From Gillisia sp. Hel1_33_143 (GTDB lineage: Bacteria > Bacteroidota > Bacteroidia > Flavobacteriales > Flavobacteriaceae): 64,000 bases of DNA. Location of the stretch: positions 1,178,001-1,242,000 of the forward strand of contig NZ_LT629737.1 of NCBI RefSeq assembly GCF_900104765.1, in the 5' to 3' direction. A program made the position numbers and the translations under genes. The notes beneath the pieces were generated by a model. That model saw nothing but the letters and a program-made list of their open reading frames with translations. It did not search any database and was not told the origin of the DNA. Positions 17,095 to 25,769 of this stretch are shown one piece after another. How positions within the stretch are numbered: position 1 is the first letter of the stretch; each line of letters starts with the position of its first letter.

Positions 17095-17117
17095 CACAAC
17101 AATTAAGGCAGGCATTT

Positions 17118-18482
17118 ATGGTAGCAATTCTTATAGTGGAAGACGATATAGCATTTGCTACAATGCTAAAAACCTTTTTAGATAAAAAAGGGTTCAATGC
17201 AACTGCGGTTTTCTCTGCTACAGAAGCCCTAAAATTAATAGGAGCGCAAAAGTTTGATTTGATCTTAACAGATATGAGATTGCCAGACAAAGATGGTCTT
17301 GAGATCTTAAAAGAAGCTAAATCTAAAGATGCTTCTACGCAAGTAATTGTTATGACAAATTACGCCGAGATCAATATGGCTGTAAAAGCCATGAAAGATG
17401 GAGCTTTTGATTATGTTTCTAAGCCCTTTCAACCAGAAACAATTCTACAAACTATCAATAATGCTTTGAATCAAAGATCTGCAGATCAGGAAATAGCTCC
17501 AAGTGCTCCAAGGAATAAATCTCCTAAAAAATCTAAGGAAAGAATAGAGGAGCAGTCTATAGAATTTATAAAGAGTGTAAGTGATGCTGCAACAAAACTT
17601 AATGATTATATAGACCTGGTGGCGCCAACAAATATGTCTGTGCTAATAATGGGTGAAAGTGGTACCGGAAAAGAACAGGTAGCAAAGACCATTCATGATA
17701 AAAGCAAGCGCCAGGGAAAACCATTTATTGCGGTAGATTGTGGTGCTATTCCAAAGGAGATTGCATCAAGCGAATTTTTCGGACATTTAAAAGGATCTTT
17801 TACTGGAGCAATTCAAGATAAAACTGGTCATTTTGAGGCTGCCAATGGAGGCACCTTGTTTTTAGATGAAATTGGAAATCTTGGATATGAACTACAAGTA
17901 CAATTATTAAGAGCTCTTCAAGAAAGAAAGATAAAACCTGTTGGAGGTAATACAGAGATTAAAGTAGATATTAGAGTTGTTACTGCTACCAATGAAGATC
18001 TTTCTCAAGCGGTTAAGGAAGGTAATTTTAGAGAAGACCTTTACCATAGATTAAATGAATTTACCATAAAGGTGCCGGCTCTGCGAGAGCGCACAGAAGA
18101 TCTTATACTTTTTGCAGAGTATTTTTTAGATGAAGCTAATATAGAATTAGAAAAAGAAGTATTGGGCTTTAGTGAAGATACCTTAGAAGCCTTCCAGCGA
18201 TACGCTTGGCCTGGAAACCTGCGAGAGCTAAAGAACACAGTTAAAAGAGCTGTGCTTCTTACTAAAAGCAACGAGATTCCATTACAGGTGCTGCCGCATG
18301 AAATTGCTACAGCTACAAAGGAGAAAGAAACTTATAGCTTATTTAAAAGCAAGAATGAAGAAACTTTAATCTTGGAAGCATTAGAAAAGTCTAATGGGAA
18401 CAAAAGTAAGGCTGCAAGAATTTTATCCATAGATAGAAAAACGCTTTACAATAAGTTAAAGCAATATGATATTAAGTTGTAG
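17118..18482 (+). CDS. Sigma-54-dependent response regulator (NtrC family)
   Basis: Activator of RNA polymerase carrying sigma-54. The 454-residue chain has a receiver domain (about 3-115; phospho-acceptor D52, T80, K102), an AAA+ domain (about 145-385; Walker A GESGTGK 179-185, the sigma-54 contact loop GSFTGA 226-231, Walker B TLFLDE 246-251), and a Fis-type helix-turn-helix (about 415-454, ending SIDRKTLYNKLKQYDI). ATG 17118 is chosen because it opens the receiver domain directly; an upstream extension would overlap the -7 box. It converges with, and overlaps by 11 bases, a hybrid kinase that is probably its phosphodonor. Confidence 0.95.
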   Translation: MVAILIVEDDIAFATMLKTFLDKKGFNATAVFSATEALKLIGAQKFDLILTDMRLPDKDGLEILKEAKSKDASTQVIVMTNYAEINMAVKAMKDGAFDYVSKPFQPETILQTINNALNQRSADQEIAPSAPRNKSPKKSKERIEEQSIEFIKSVSDAATKLNDYIDLVAPTNMSVLIMGESGTGKEQVAKTIHDKSKRQGKPFIAVDCGAIPKEIASSEFFGHLKGSFTGAIQDKTGHFEAANGGTLFLDEIGNLGYELQVQLLRALQERKIKPVGGNTEIKVDIRVVTATNEDLSQAVKEGNFREDLYHRLNEFTIKVPALRERTEDLILFAEYFLDEANIELEKEVLGFSEDTLEAFQRYAWPGNLRELKNTVKRAVLLTKSNEIPLQVLPHEIATATKEKETYSLFKSKNEETLILEALEKSNGNKSKAARILSIDRKTLYNKLKQYDIKL

Positions 18483-20898
18483 TAATCTCTTTTTGAAGCT
18501 CTTTCAGGAGCACCTCTACATCTAATAACACCTTTTTTATAAAAGATATCTCCAAAACATTCTTTTTCTTATGTTCTAGATCTGTCAATTTAATAACGAT
18601 CTCATCTGCATGAAGTTGTTTAAACATAGGTAACATTCTATGTGATATTTGGGCCACACGTTCCCAATTAGCAACCTCCGCTTCTTTTAAGATCTCTTCT
18701 AAATTTAGCTTAGTGCTATCTATAAAGGCATTTAAGATAGTATTTAAAGCAATTGGATCGTCCCCCGCAAATTGGGATATTTCTGATAGAGAATAGCGAG
18801 GGTTTAAATTATCATCGCCTTTCTTTAAAACAGACGCCTCATTTTTTAGTTCTATCTTAAAAATTTCCCCAATATTAAGTAGCAGATCATTAGGTCTATA
18901 TGGTTTTAAAATATTACAAGTAAAACCAGCTTCAATATATCTGTTTTGATTAACATCTGTTCTGCCAGATGCTGCAATTACAGGAATGCCTGCAATATTC
19001 TTATCTTCTTTAATAGCTGCTAAAAGTTCAAAGCCATCCATTTCTGGCATTTGTATGTCTGTGAGTACAAGATCATAATGCGCTGTCTTCAATAATCTAA
19101 GCGCTTCTTTTCCATTTATGGCTGTGTCACACACCATTCCCTTTGCTTTTATCAATTCTTTTGTAAGTGCTAATTGAGAAGATTCATCATCTACTACCAA
19201 TACGCGTTTACCATTAAGGTCTACTTCCTCTAATATCGCAGGTTCTAATCCTGGCGAGGTGTTGGTAAGTTTAGTTACAGGGATTCTTATAATAAACTCA
19301 CTTCCTTTTCCAGGGCTACTTGTAAGTTCTATATTCCCCTTTAATAAAGATGTTATTTGTTTTGTTATTGCTAAGCCTAATCCGGTACCTCCATACTTCT
19401 TTTCTATTGCGGCATGCTCTTGTGAAAATTCTTCAAAAATGTCTTCTTGTTTGGCTTTTGAAATTCCAATTCCGGTGTCTTTAATAGATATTATTAAAAT
19501 ATGACTGTCTTCAATCTCTTTTTGAAGTGAGAGCGAGGCGGTAATTTCTCCACTTTCTGTAAACTTATAAGCATTGGTTAAAAGATTGGAAAGAATTTGT
19601 TTCAATCTAAAAGGGTCGCTTAATACTTCGCAATCACTATTCTCTGAAGTCACAACGCTGTATTTGAGATTTTTAATGGCAGGATCTGGAAGGGTATTAT
19701 AAAATGTTTCTTCTAATAAGTTCTTTGGGTTGAACCTTATCTTCTCTACCAACATTTTACCTGCTTCTAACTTAGAAAGGTCTAGAAGATCATTCACTAA
19801 GTGTAAAATGTATTCTGAAGATTTTTTAAGATGAGAAAGATAATGTTCTTGTTTATTGTTCAATCCAGATTTCTCCATAAGATCTGTATAGCCAATAACA
19901 GTATTTAATGGAGATCTTAGATCGTGAGTTATGGTAGCCATAAATTGTTCTCTTCTTTTCATAAGAGATTCTGTAAAAATTTTGGCTTCTTCTAATTCTA
20001 ATCTATAACGCTGACTTTTAGATACATCTTTTAAGATAAGTACTAGAAAGAATAATATCAATAAAATAAAGGCGATTCCCACTGCTATTATTATGGTAGA
20101 GATCTCATTAAGCATTAATTGAGATGTTTGTACCTTATCTAACGAAGCGCCTCTTTCTTCTAATTCTATGGCAGATAATAAACTTCTTAGTTGTTGATTT
20201 AAGGTGACATCATTAGTTAAGAGCTCATTCTCTTTTTTGTTGATCACTGCTTTAAAAGCATTGTTTTGCTGCTCTAATTCATTTAAAACCTTCTTAACAG
20301 ATGCAACCAGAGAGTCTGCGCTTAGGCTTGAGGAAGATTCATTGTTTTCAGTCTTAGAAAACTCTATCAATCTTATTAGAACTCTTCTTTGATGAGGCTC
20401 CAGATTGGCAAACCTCGTATCGTAATCTGGCTCATTAAAAGATGGATCTACTTTTTGCAACTCGTTGATCACCTCCTTGTAATAACTGGTGTTCTGGTTA
20501 CGAGATCTAAGTTTAAGTAATTCTTCTAGGTTATCACTTTTTTTGGAGAGAAGGATGGAAATACTATCCATTTCTACCTTCATTGTAGAATCTGCATACG
20601 TGCTTCTTAGCGTTTGTATGCTGTTTTGAATATTCTTGATCTGTGTTTTGTACCTATTAAGATCTAAGGTATCTCCAGATTGAATAAACTGCTTTCCTAT
20701 ATTTTCTGTTTGATATAACTCTGTTGCAATTTCGCTTACCAGAACCAGTTGTTGGTTGTTGAGATTATTGGATTGATTTAGTTTTGAAAATCTAACAACC
20801 TGAGAATAAATGAACCATACGGCGAGACCGGCTAATGCTGCTAATAGAATATAGCCAACAATTACCTTAAAAGTTATAGACCTCTTTGTGTTCTTCAT
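18472..20898 (-). CDS. Hybrid sensor histidine kinase with receiver and Hpt domains
   Basis: A membrane-bound phosphorelay kinase of 808 residues. Order: transmembrane helix (about 12-31), a roughly 230-residue helical periplasmic sensor of CHASE3-like appearance, second helix (about 268-290), HisKA with H325 in TITHDLRSPLN, HATPase (GTGLGLAI), receiver with D614 in LVLTDIQMPEMDG, and a C-terminal Hpt with H753 in ISHRMLPMFKQL. This is a full His-Asp-His relay in one protein. It converges with the sigma-54 regulator (11-base 3' overlap), the natural Asp acceptor. ATG 20898 is preferred over GTG 20913, which lies inside a minus-strand -7 match, TAATTTTG. The signal sensed is unknown. Confidence 0.9.
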   Translation of the reverse strand: MKNTKRSITFKVIVGYILLAALAGLAVWFIYSQVVRFSKLNQSNNLNNQQLVLVSEIATELYQTENIGKQFIQSGDTLDLNRYKTQIKNIQNSIQTLRSTYADSTMKVEMDSISILLSKKSDNLEELLKLRSRNQNTSYYKEVINELQKVDPSFNEPDYDTRFANLEPHQRRVLIRLIEFSKTENNESSSSLSADSLVASVKKVLNELEQQNNAFKAVINKKENELLTNDVTLNQQLRSLLSAIELEERGASLDKVQTSQLMLNEISTIIIAVGIAFILLILFFLVLILKDVSKSQRYRLELEEAKIFTESLMKRREQFMATITHDLRSPLNTVIGYTDLMEKSGLNNKQEHYLSHLKKSSEYILHLVNDLLDLSKLEAGKMLVEKIRFNPKNLLEETFYNTLPDPAIKNLKYSVVTSENSDCEVLSDPFRLKQILSNLLTNAYKFTESGEITASLSLQKEIEDSHILIISIKDTGIGISKAKQEDIFEEFSQEHAAIEKKYGGTGLGLAITKQITSLLKGNIELTSSPGKGSEFIIRIPVTKLTNTSPGLEPAILEEVDLNGKRVLVVDDESSQLALTKELIKAKGMVCDTAINGKEALRLLKTAHYDLVLTDIQMPEMDGFELLAAIKEDKNIAGIPVIAASGRTDVNQNRYIEAGFTCNILKPYRPNDLLLNIGEIFKIELKNEASVLKKGDDNLNPRYSLSEISQFAGDDPIALNTILNAFIDSTKLNLEEILKEAEVANWERVAQISHRMLPMFKQLHADEIVIKLTDLEHKKKNVLEISFIKKVLLDVEVLLKELQKEITTT

Positions 20899-20973
20899 TC
20901 TGAAATTATTCACAAAATTACGGCAATTATGTCAAAACAGTAGAATTATAGTTTTATTCTGAAAAATCCTTAT

Positions 20974-20981
20974 TACCTTTG
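20974..20981 (+). promoter_or_regulatory. -7 box of the TPP-riboswitch transcript
   Basis: TACCTTTG matches TAnnTTTG exactly and lies about 10 bases before the aptamer. The -33 region has only TTTT at 18-base spacing. Confidence 0.6.
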
Positions 20982-20989
20982 ACCCACAT

Positions 20990-21113
20990 CTCAAAGGGGT
21001 GCCAATTCTTAATTTAAGAGGAGGCTGAGATTATACCCAACGAACCTGGGCAGGTAATGCTGCCAAGGGACAATAACAAAGCCAAGTTGGCTTTAATAAA
21101 TGTGTATAGTACT
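20990..21113 (+). ncRNA. TPP (THI-box) riboswitch
   Basis: The thiamine-pyrophosphate aptamer is recognisable from its conserved blocks in order: GGGGTGCC (20996-21003), GAGGCTGAGAT (21021-21031), ACCC, GAACCTG (21042-21048), CAGGTAATGCTG (21051-21062), CCAAGGGA (21063-21070). A short hairpin, AAAGCC/GGCTTT (21078-21094), links it to a terminator at 21114. The expected mode is TPP binding favouring termination, lowering expression of the TonB-dependent receptor when thiamine is plentiful. Confidence 0.95.
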
Positions 21114-21153
21114 CCCTAATAGATCGCTCGAGAGATTTATATAGGGTTTTTTT
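21114..21153 (+). terminator. Riboswitch expression-platform terminator
   Basis: CCCTAATAGATC (21114-21125) pairs, with a bulge and mismatch, with GATTTATATAGGG (21134-21146), followed by a seven-T tract (21147-21153). Confidence 0.85.
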
Positions 21154-21222
21154 ATGCACAATTTTTACTAACATAAATCAAAATGAATAATCGCCCCTTT
21201 TATTCGTAAACCATAATTACGA

Positions 21223-23601
21223 ATGAAAAAAATAATTTTTGTTGCAGCCTTGATCTTAATCTCTATTCAGGCTTTTTCACAAGATTACATCTTAAAAGGA
21301 AAGATCACAGCTAATAATAAAGCTATAGAAGGTGTTTCTGTAATGGCTTTAGGAGAAAATGTTGGGACTCAAACAGATGCTCAGGGAAATTACTCGATCT
21401 CCCTAAAAGAAGGAAGTTATACCTTCTTATTTACTTACGGAAATAGCAGAACTGTAGAAGTTTTGCTCGATAAGAATACAACTATAGATGTAGATCTTTC
21501 TAAAGCTGCAGAGGTTTTAGATGAGGTTTTCCTTTCTGCATTAAGAGTGAATGCTCAATCTCCAATAACCTACAGCAATTTAAGCAATGAAGAAATAGAA
21601 GATCGTAATCTAGGTCAGGATATACCAGTGTTAATGAGCTATATGCCTAACGTAGTAACAACTTCTGATGCTGGTGCCGGTGTAGGTTATACAGGGATTA
21701 GAGTTCGTGGTAGCGATGCCACCAGAGTAAATGTTACAATTAATGGGGTTCCCTATAATGATTCAGAAAGTCAGGGTACATTTTGGGTTAATTTACCAGA
21801 TTTTGCATCTTCTGTAGAGAATATTCAATTGCAACGAGGCGTGGGAACATCAACAAATGGAGCGGGGGCTTTTGGAGCCAGCTTAAATATCCTTACAGAT
21901 GGTTATAGTACCGCTGCCAATGCAGAAACCTCTCATAGCTTCGGGTCTTATAACACCCGAAAGCATACGGTAAAATTTAGTACAGGGTTAATAAATGATC
22001 ATTGGGAAATTGCGGGCCGAGCTTCTCAAATTAAAAGTGACGGTTATATAGATCGAGCCAGTTCAGATCTTAAATCTTATTTTTTGCAAGCAGCTTACGT
22101 TAATAATAATACATTGATAAAAGCCTTGATGTTTGGAGGTACAGAAAAAACCTATCAGGCTTGGTATGGAATAGATGGTGAGACCTTAAGCTCTAATAGA
22201 ACCTTTAATCCTGCAGGAGCATACACCAGTAATGGAGAGGACATGTTTTATGATAATCAAACTGATAATTATCAGCAAGATCATTATCAATTGCTATGGA
22301 ATCAAAAATTTGATCCTAATTGGTCTTCCAATTTCGCTTTACATTATACCAAAGGAAAAGGTTATTATGAAGAATTTAATGAAGATGCCAGTTTAAATGA
22401 ATTCGGACTTCAGAATTTTATGGCAGATGGTATGGAAATTACAACTTCAGATCTTGTAGGAAGAAAATGGTTAGACAATGATTTTTATGGAGCTTCTTTC
22501 AATTTAAATTATCAAAATAGCAAGCTAGATTTAGATCTTGGAGGAGGTTTAAATAGATATGAAGGAGATCATTTTGGAGATGTTATCTACACAAGATTTG
22601 CTAAGAATGGAGAACCAAGTGAACATTATTATTTTAATGATGCGGTTAAAACTGATTTCAATATCTACTCAAAGGCAAATTTTGCAATTACAGAGAAACT
22701 TGCTGCTTACGTAGATCTTCAAATTAGAACTATAGATTATGAAACCGATGGGTTATTAGATGGTCAGACTAGTTTTAATGTAGATGATAATTTTAGCTTT
22801 TTTAATCCAAAAGCGGGGTTAACTTATCAGCTAAATGATATCAATCAATTCTATTTCTCTTATGCAAGAGCTAATAGAGAGCCTAGTAGAGCAGATTATG
22901 AAAATGGGAATCCGGAATCAGAAGGCCTAAATGATTTTGAACTGGGTTGGAGATATAAAGCTCCAAAAGTGCAGATAAATACGAATGTCTATCTAATGGA
23001 TTATCAAAATCAATTAGTGCTTACTGGCGGAATTGATGATGAAGGGGCATTTGTTAGAGAGAATAGCGGTAACAGTTATAGATTAGGTTTGGAGGTAGAT
23101 GCTAGTATTCAGATCTCAGATAAGTTTAAAATTAGACCTAACTTTTCTGTTAGCAGAAATAAAAATGTAGATTTCGTTTCAAATTTTAATGGAGAATTGA
23201 ACAATTTTGGAGATACAGATATTTCCTATTCTCCAGAAATAGTAGCAGGTAATATTTTAAGCTATACTCCAATAAATAATCTGCAATTTAGTTTGCTCTC
23301 TAAATATGTTGGAGATCAGTACATGAGTAATATTGAGGCTAAGAACTCTAAGTTAGATTCTTATTTTGTGAATGATCTAAATGTACAATACACCATCGGC
23401 CAACTTTCAGTTTTTAAAGAGGTTACTTTTACAGTTTTGGTAAATAATATCTTAAATGAGAAATATGTATCTAATGGATACTATTATACATATGATGTTG
23501 AGAATCCGGATCTTCCAAGTGGAGTTCAAACCTTTGATGGAGCTGGATATTATCCGCAGGCTACTACTAATTTCTTAGCTGGAATTACACTAAAATTTTA
23601 G
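21223..23601 (+). CDS. TonB-dependent receptor under thiamine control, probable thiamine uptake
   Basis: A 792-residue outer-membrane receptor. A signal peptide (residues 1-19, ending AFS) is followed by a carboxypeptidase-like domain (about 22-95: LKGKITANNKAIEGVSVMAL), a plug (about 110-225: GIRVRGSDATRVNVTINGVPYND) and a 22-strand-type barrel ending LAGITLKF. Unlike SusC proteins it has no SusD partner. The TPP riboswitch upstream implies that it imports thiamine or a thiamine precursor across the outer membrane. A 7-bp stem, TTCGTAA/TTACGAA (21203-21223), abuts the ATG and may affect initiation. Function from riboswitch context is strong inference. Confidence 0.93.
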   Translation: MKKIIFVAALILISIQAFSQDYILKGKITANNKAIEGVSVMALGENVGTQTDAQGNYSISLKEGSYTFLFTYGNSRTVEVLLDKNTTIDVDLSKAAEVLDEVFLSALRVNAQSPITYSNLSNEEIEDRNLGQDIPVLMSYMPNVVTTSDAGAGVGYTGIRVRGSDATRVNVTINGVPYNDSESQGTFWVNLPDFASSVENIQLQRGVGTSTNGAGAFGASLNILTDGYSTAANAETSHSFGSYNTRKHTVKFSTGLINDHWEIAGRASQIKSDGYIDRASSDLKSYFLQAAYVNNNTLIKALMFGGTEKTYQAWYGIDGETLSSNRTFNPAGAYTSNGEDMFYDNQTDNYQQDHYQLLWNQKFDPNWSSNFALHYTKGKGYYEEFNEDASLNEFGLQNFMADGMEITTSDLVGRKWLDNDFYGASFNLNYQNSKLDLDLGGGLNRYEGDHFGDVIYTRFAKNGEPSEHYYFNDAVKTDFNIYSKANFAITEKLAAYVDLQIRTIDYETDGLLDGQTSFNVDDNFSFFNPKAGLTYQLNDINQFYFSYARANREPSRADYENGNPESEGLNDFELGWRYKAPKVQINTNVYLMDYQNQLVLTGGIDDEGAFVRENSGNSYRLGLEVDASIQISDKFKIRPNFSVSRNKNVDFVSNFNGELNNFGDTDISYSPEIVAGNILSYTPINNLQFSLLSKYVGDQYMSNIEAKNSKLDSYFVNDLNVQYTIGQLSVFKEVTFTVLVNNILNEKYVSNGYYYTYDVENPDLPSGVQTFDGAGYYPQATTNFLAGITLKF

Positions 23602-23609
23602 GTTATATT

Positions 23610-23646
23610 AAAACCTTCCGGTTAATACATCAGCTGGAAGGTTTTT
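23610..23646. terminator. Bidirectional terminator
   Basis: AAAACCTTCC (23610-23619) and GGAAGGTTTT (23636-23645) form a 10-bp stem with a T-tract on the plus side. It separates the receptor gene from the convergent lipoprotein gene and overlaps the latter's stop codon. Confidence 0.85.
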
Positions 23647-24079
23647 AATTGTAAATTTCTAAAGTGTTGCCATTCTTTCTAACCCTGTAAGACTTTAAAG
23701 CGTATTGACCTTCTCCCTGAGTGATCTCTCCGGTTAGAATATTGTACTCATTTCCATCTCCACAATTACATGTAGCCAGCAATCCCTGTACAGTTAATCT
23801 AGAGCAGTTTGAAACAGAATGATTTGGATCTGTAAGTTCAAATGCTAGATATTGAGTGTTATTTATATTGTAGACAACCACACCATTAAGTCCGTAATTA
23901 TAGGTTACATAACTATTGCCGGGAAAGTTCAAACTATTATACTCGGGTAGGCTTAAATTAATATTTAAGTTGAAGTTGGTATCTACAAGAAAAGGATTGT
24001 TATTACTGTTATTATCTGACGTGCTACAGGATAAAAGCAAGCTTATCAATAGGGCTGAAAATAGAATTTTTTTAATCAT
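23645..24079 (-). CDS. Small lipoprotein with Rieske-like C-terminal pattern
   Basis: A predicted lipoprotein of 144 residues starting MIKKILFSALLISLLLSCS, lipobox LLSC. The start at 24079 is chosen because the lipoprotein signal begins there; 13 extra residues upstream are charged and unlikely. An asparagine/serine-rich linker precedes the mature domain. The C-terminal half (CSRLTVQGLLATCNCGDGN, then ITQGEGQ and YRVRKNGNTLEIY) resembles a Rieske-type beta fold. The Cys/His pairs needed for an iron-sulfur cluster are not all present, so cofactor binding is doubtful. Function unknown. Confidence 0.65.
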   Translation of the reverse strand: MIKKILFSALLISLLLSCSTSDNNSNNNPFLVDTNFNLNINLSLPEYNSLNFPGNSYVTYNYGLNGVVVYNINNTQYLAFELTDPNHSVSNCSRLTVQGLLATCNCGDGNEYNILTGEITQGEGQYALKSYRVRKNGNTLEIYN

Positions 24080-24107
24080 TATAAGGTTTCTGTCTCTCGA
24101 CAATTTT

Positions 24108-24139
24108 ATTGGTTTCAATGTTTAAATTTATTATATTTG
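24108..24139 (+). promoter_or_regulatory. Promoter upstream of greA
   Basis: ATTG (24108-24111), 20-base spacer, TATATTTG (24132-24139): exact -7 and near-exact -33. Predicted start is near 24143-24146, about 195 bases before the greA ATG and right at a terminator hairpin. Confidence 0.7.
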
Positions 24140-24146
24140 TTTAGAT

Positions 24147-24172
24147 AAATCCCGTCGCGCATGGGATTTTTT
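24147..24172 (+). terminator. Intrinsic terminator in the greA leader
   Basis: AAATCCC (24147-24153) pairs with GGGATTT (24163-24169), loop GTCGCGCAT, with T residues to 24172. It starts at the predicted +1 of the promoter and would release an RNA of under 35 bases unless read through. Confidence 0.7.
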
Positions 24173-24338
24173 GTATTTATTAGCTAGATGAAGGTTAAAT
24201 ATTAAAGAATTCAATCTATATAGATAAATCCGGCACTTTAGCCTTGGAATAGATTTATTTAAAATCACTAAACATATATTGATAAATTATGGAAGAGGTA
24301 ATGTTACCTAACTTCTATAATTATTAAACGATAACATT

Positions 24339-24815
24339 ATGAGCAAAGTATCTTATTATACACCTGAAGGCTTAAAAAAGCTAAGAGATGAGCTTAATTT
24401 ATTAAGAGATGTAGAAAGACCAAAGGCTTCTCAGGCAATTGCAGAGGCTAGAGATAAAGGAGATTTAAGTGAGAATGCAGAATATGATGCAGCAAAAGAA
24501 GCTCAGGGTTTATTAGAACTAAGGATCTCCAAGATGGAAGAAGTTGTTTCTAATGCCAGAATTATAGATGAATCTCAATTAGATACTTCTAAGGTTTTGG
24601 TACACTCTTTAGTGAAAATCAGGAATCTCTCTAATAAAATGGAAGTAAAATATAAGTTGGTAGCTCAAAGCGAAGCAGACCTTAAAACCGGGAAGATCTC
24701 TGTAGATTCTCCAATTGGTAAAGGATTGTTAGGTAAAAAAGTTGGAGATACTGCAGAAATAAGCGTTCCTAATGGAACCATGACTTTTGAAATAATAGAG
24801 ATCACCAGAGAGTAA
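24339..24815 (+). CDS. greA: Transcription elongation factor GreA
   Basis: Rescues backtracked RNA polymerase by stimulating cleavage of the RNA 3' end. The 158-residue sequence is standard: an N-terminal coiled coil with the acidic tip GDLSENAEYD (D42 and E45 correspond to the catalytic acidic pair), then a C-terminal globular domain ending TMTFEIIEITRE. Its long leader (about 195 bases from the predicted start site) holds an intrinsic terminator at its beginning, so expression may be attenuated. A clean terminator follows at 24837. Confidence 0.97.
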   Translation: MSKVSYYTPEGLKKLRDELNLLRDVERPKASQAIAEARDKGDLSENAEYDAAKEAQGLLELRISKMEEVVSNARIIDESQLDTSKVLVHSLVKIRNLSNKMEVKYKLVAQSEADLKTGKISVDSPIGKGLLGKKVGDTAEISVPNGTMTFEIIEITRE

Positions 24816-24836
24816 TCTCTTTATCACTATTGAAAT

Positions 24837-24871
24837 AAATCCTTTTCAATTTTATATGAAAAGGATTTTTT
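24837..24871 (+). terminator. Intrinsic terminator of greA
   Basis: AAATCCTTTTCA (24837-24848) and TGAAAAGGATTT (24857-24868) form a 12-bp stem with a following T-tract. Confidence 0.9.
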
Positions 24872-24966
24872 ATTTTCTATGAAGAGCTAGCCTATCAAGC
24901 TTATTAAAGAAGATGGTATGAGTTCTCTTTTTAGAAAGTATTTTTATCTTTATTAAAAAAATAGAC

Positions 24967-25356
24967 ATGTCTACAATATTCACAAAGATCATTAATGGGG
25001 AGATTCCTTCTTATAAAGTTGCAGAAACAGATAAATTTCTAGCTTTCTTAGATGTAAATCCGAATGCGAAAGGACATACCCTTTGTATTCCAAAGAAAGA
25101 GGTGAACAAGATATTTGATCTTGACAAGGATACCTATTCAGAATTAATGGAATTCTCTAGGCAAGTTGCTATAGGCTTGGAAAAAACTGTGTCTTGCAAA
25201 AGAGTTGGGATGGCGGTAATTGGTCTGGAAGTTCCTCATGTACACGTACACCTTATCCCTTTAAATAAAATGACCGAGATGGACTTCAGTCATAAAGTTA
25301 CTTTATCTTCAGAAGAGATGGATGAGCTTGCAGATGCTATTAAAGGGAATATATAA
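24967..25356 (+). CDS. HIT-family nucleotide hydrolase
   Basis: A 129-residue histidine-triad protein of the Hint/HinT type that hydrolyses nucleoside phosphoramidates or adenylates. It opens IFTKIINGEIPSYKVAE, has LDVNPNAKGHTLCIPK, and ends in the catalytic triad HVHVHLIP (about residues 98-105). Length is normal. Its stop overlaps the next gene's ATG by one base (TAATG), showing translational coupling to a thioesterase. Physiological substrate unknown. Confidence 0.95.
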   Translation: MSTIFTKIINGEIPSYKVAETDKFLAFLDVNPNAKGHTLCIPKKEVNKIFDLDKDTYSELMEFSRQVAIGLEKTVSCKRVGMAVIGLEVPHVHVHLIPLNKMTEMDFSHKVTLSSEEMDELADAIKGNI

Positions 25357-25769
25357 TGGATGACCTTTCCTTATACAAGCTTAGCTTAGAAATACGAATA
25401 GATTGGAGCGATTTGGATATGTACAAGCATGTTAATAATCTCACCTTTCTAAGGTTTATGCAATCTGGTAGAGTTAAATTTTGGGAAGCTACAGGGCTTT
25501 CTAGTATGTTTGAAACTACTAACAAAGGGCCTATGCTGGTAAGTAGTCATTGCGATTTTCAAAAATCACTGTATTATCCGGGGAAAGCAATTATAAAGAC
25601 TAGGTTAGATTATATAAAGAACTCTAGTTTTGGAGTAGAACATTTAATCTTAAATGAAGATCTCGAAATATGTGCGCGTGGAAAAGATGTAGCGGTATGT
25701 TTTGATTTTAATAAGAATGAAACCTATAGAATTCCAGATGATCTTCGGGAAATAATGTCTAAATATTAA
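25356..25769 (+). CDS. Acyl-CoA thioesterase, 4HBT hot-dog fold
   Basis: A 137-residue hot-dog-fold thioesterase of the 4-hydroxybenzoyl-CoA type. Recognised from RIDWSDLDMYKHVNNLTFLRFMQ, where the aspartate of DLDMYKHVN is the family's catalytic position, and the following SGRVKFWE helix. Such enzymes hydrolyse acyl-CoA or acyl-carrier thioesters. It is coupled to the HIT gene by a one-base overlap and abuts the convergent histidine kinase with no spacer. The acyl substrate is not predictable. Confidence 0.88.
   Translation: MDDLSLYKLSLEIRIDWSDLDMYKHVNNLTFLRFMQSGRVKFWEATGLSSMFETTNKGPMLVSSHCDFQKSLYYPGKAIIKTRLDYIKNSSFGVEHLILNEDLEICARGKDVAVCFDFNKNETYRIPDDLREIMSKY

Larger units (their letters stand above)
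16780..17117. other. Gene-free spacer with structured 3' part, possible small RNA
   Basis: This 338-base stretch has no convincing reading frame. It contains a -7-like TATATTTC (16911-16918), an 8-bp stem ATAGAAAG (16979-16986) / CTTTCTAT (17005-17012), then a strong terminator at 17020-17050. That layout, hairpin then terminator with no gene upstream, would fit a plus-strand small RNA of roughly 120 bases. The promoter is weak (short spacing to TTTG at 16892), so this is only a candidate. Confidence 0.35.

Noticed and set aside
20899..20913. GTG start of the hybrid kinase
   Set aside because: It lies within a minus-strand -7 match and adds five residues of no value; ATG 20898 is better.
23645..24118. 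Longer lipoprotein start at 24118
   Set aside because: The lipoprotein signal begins at 24079; upstream residues are charged and not signal-like.
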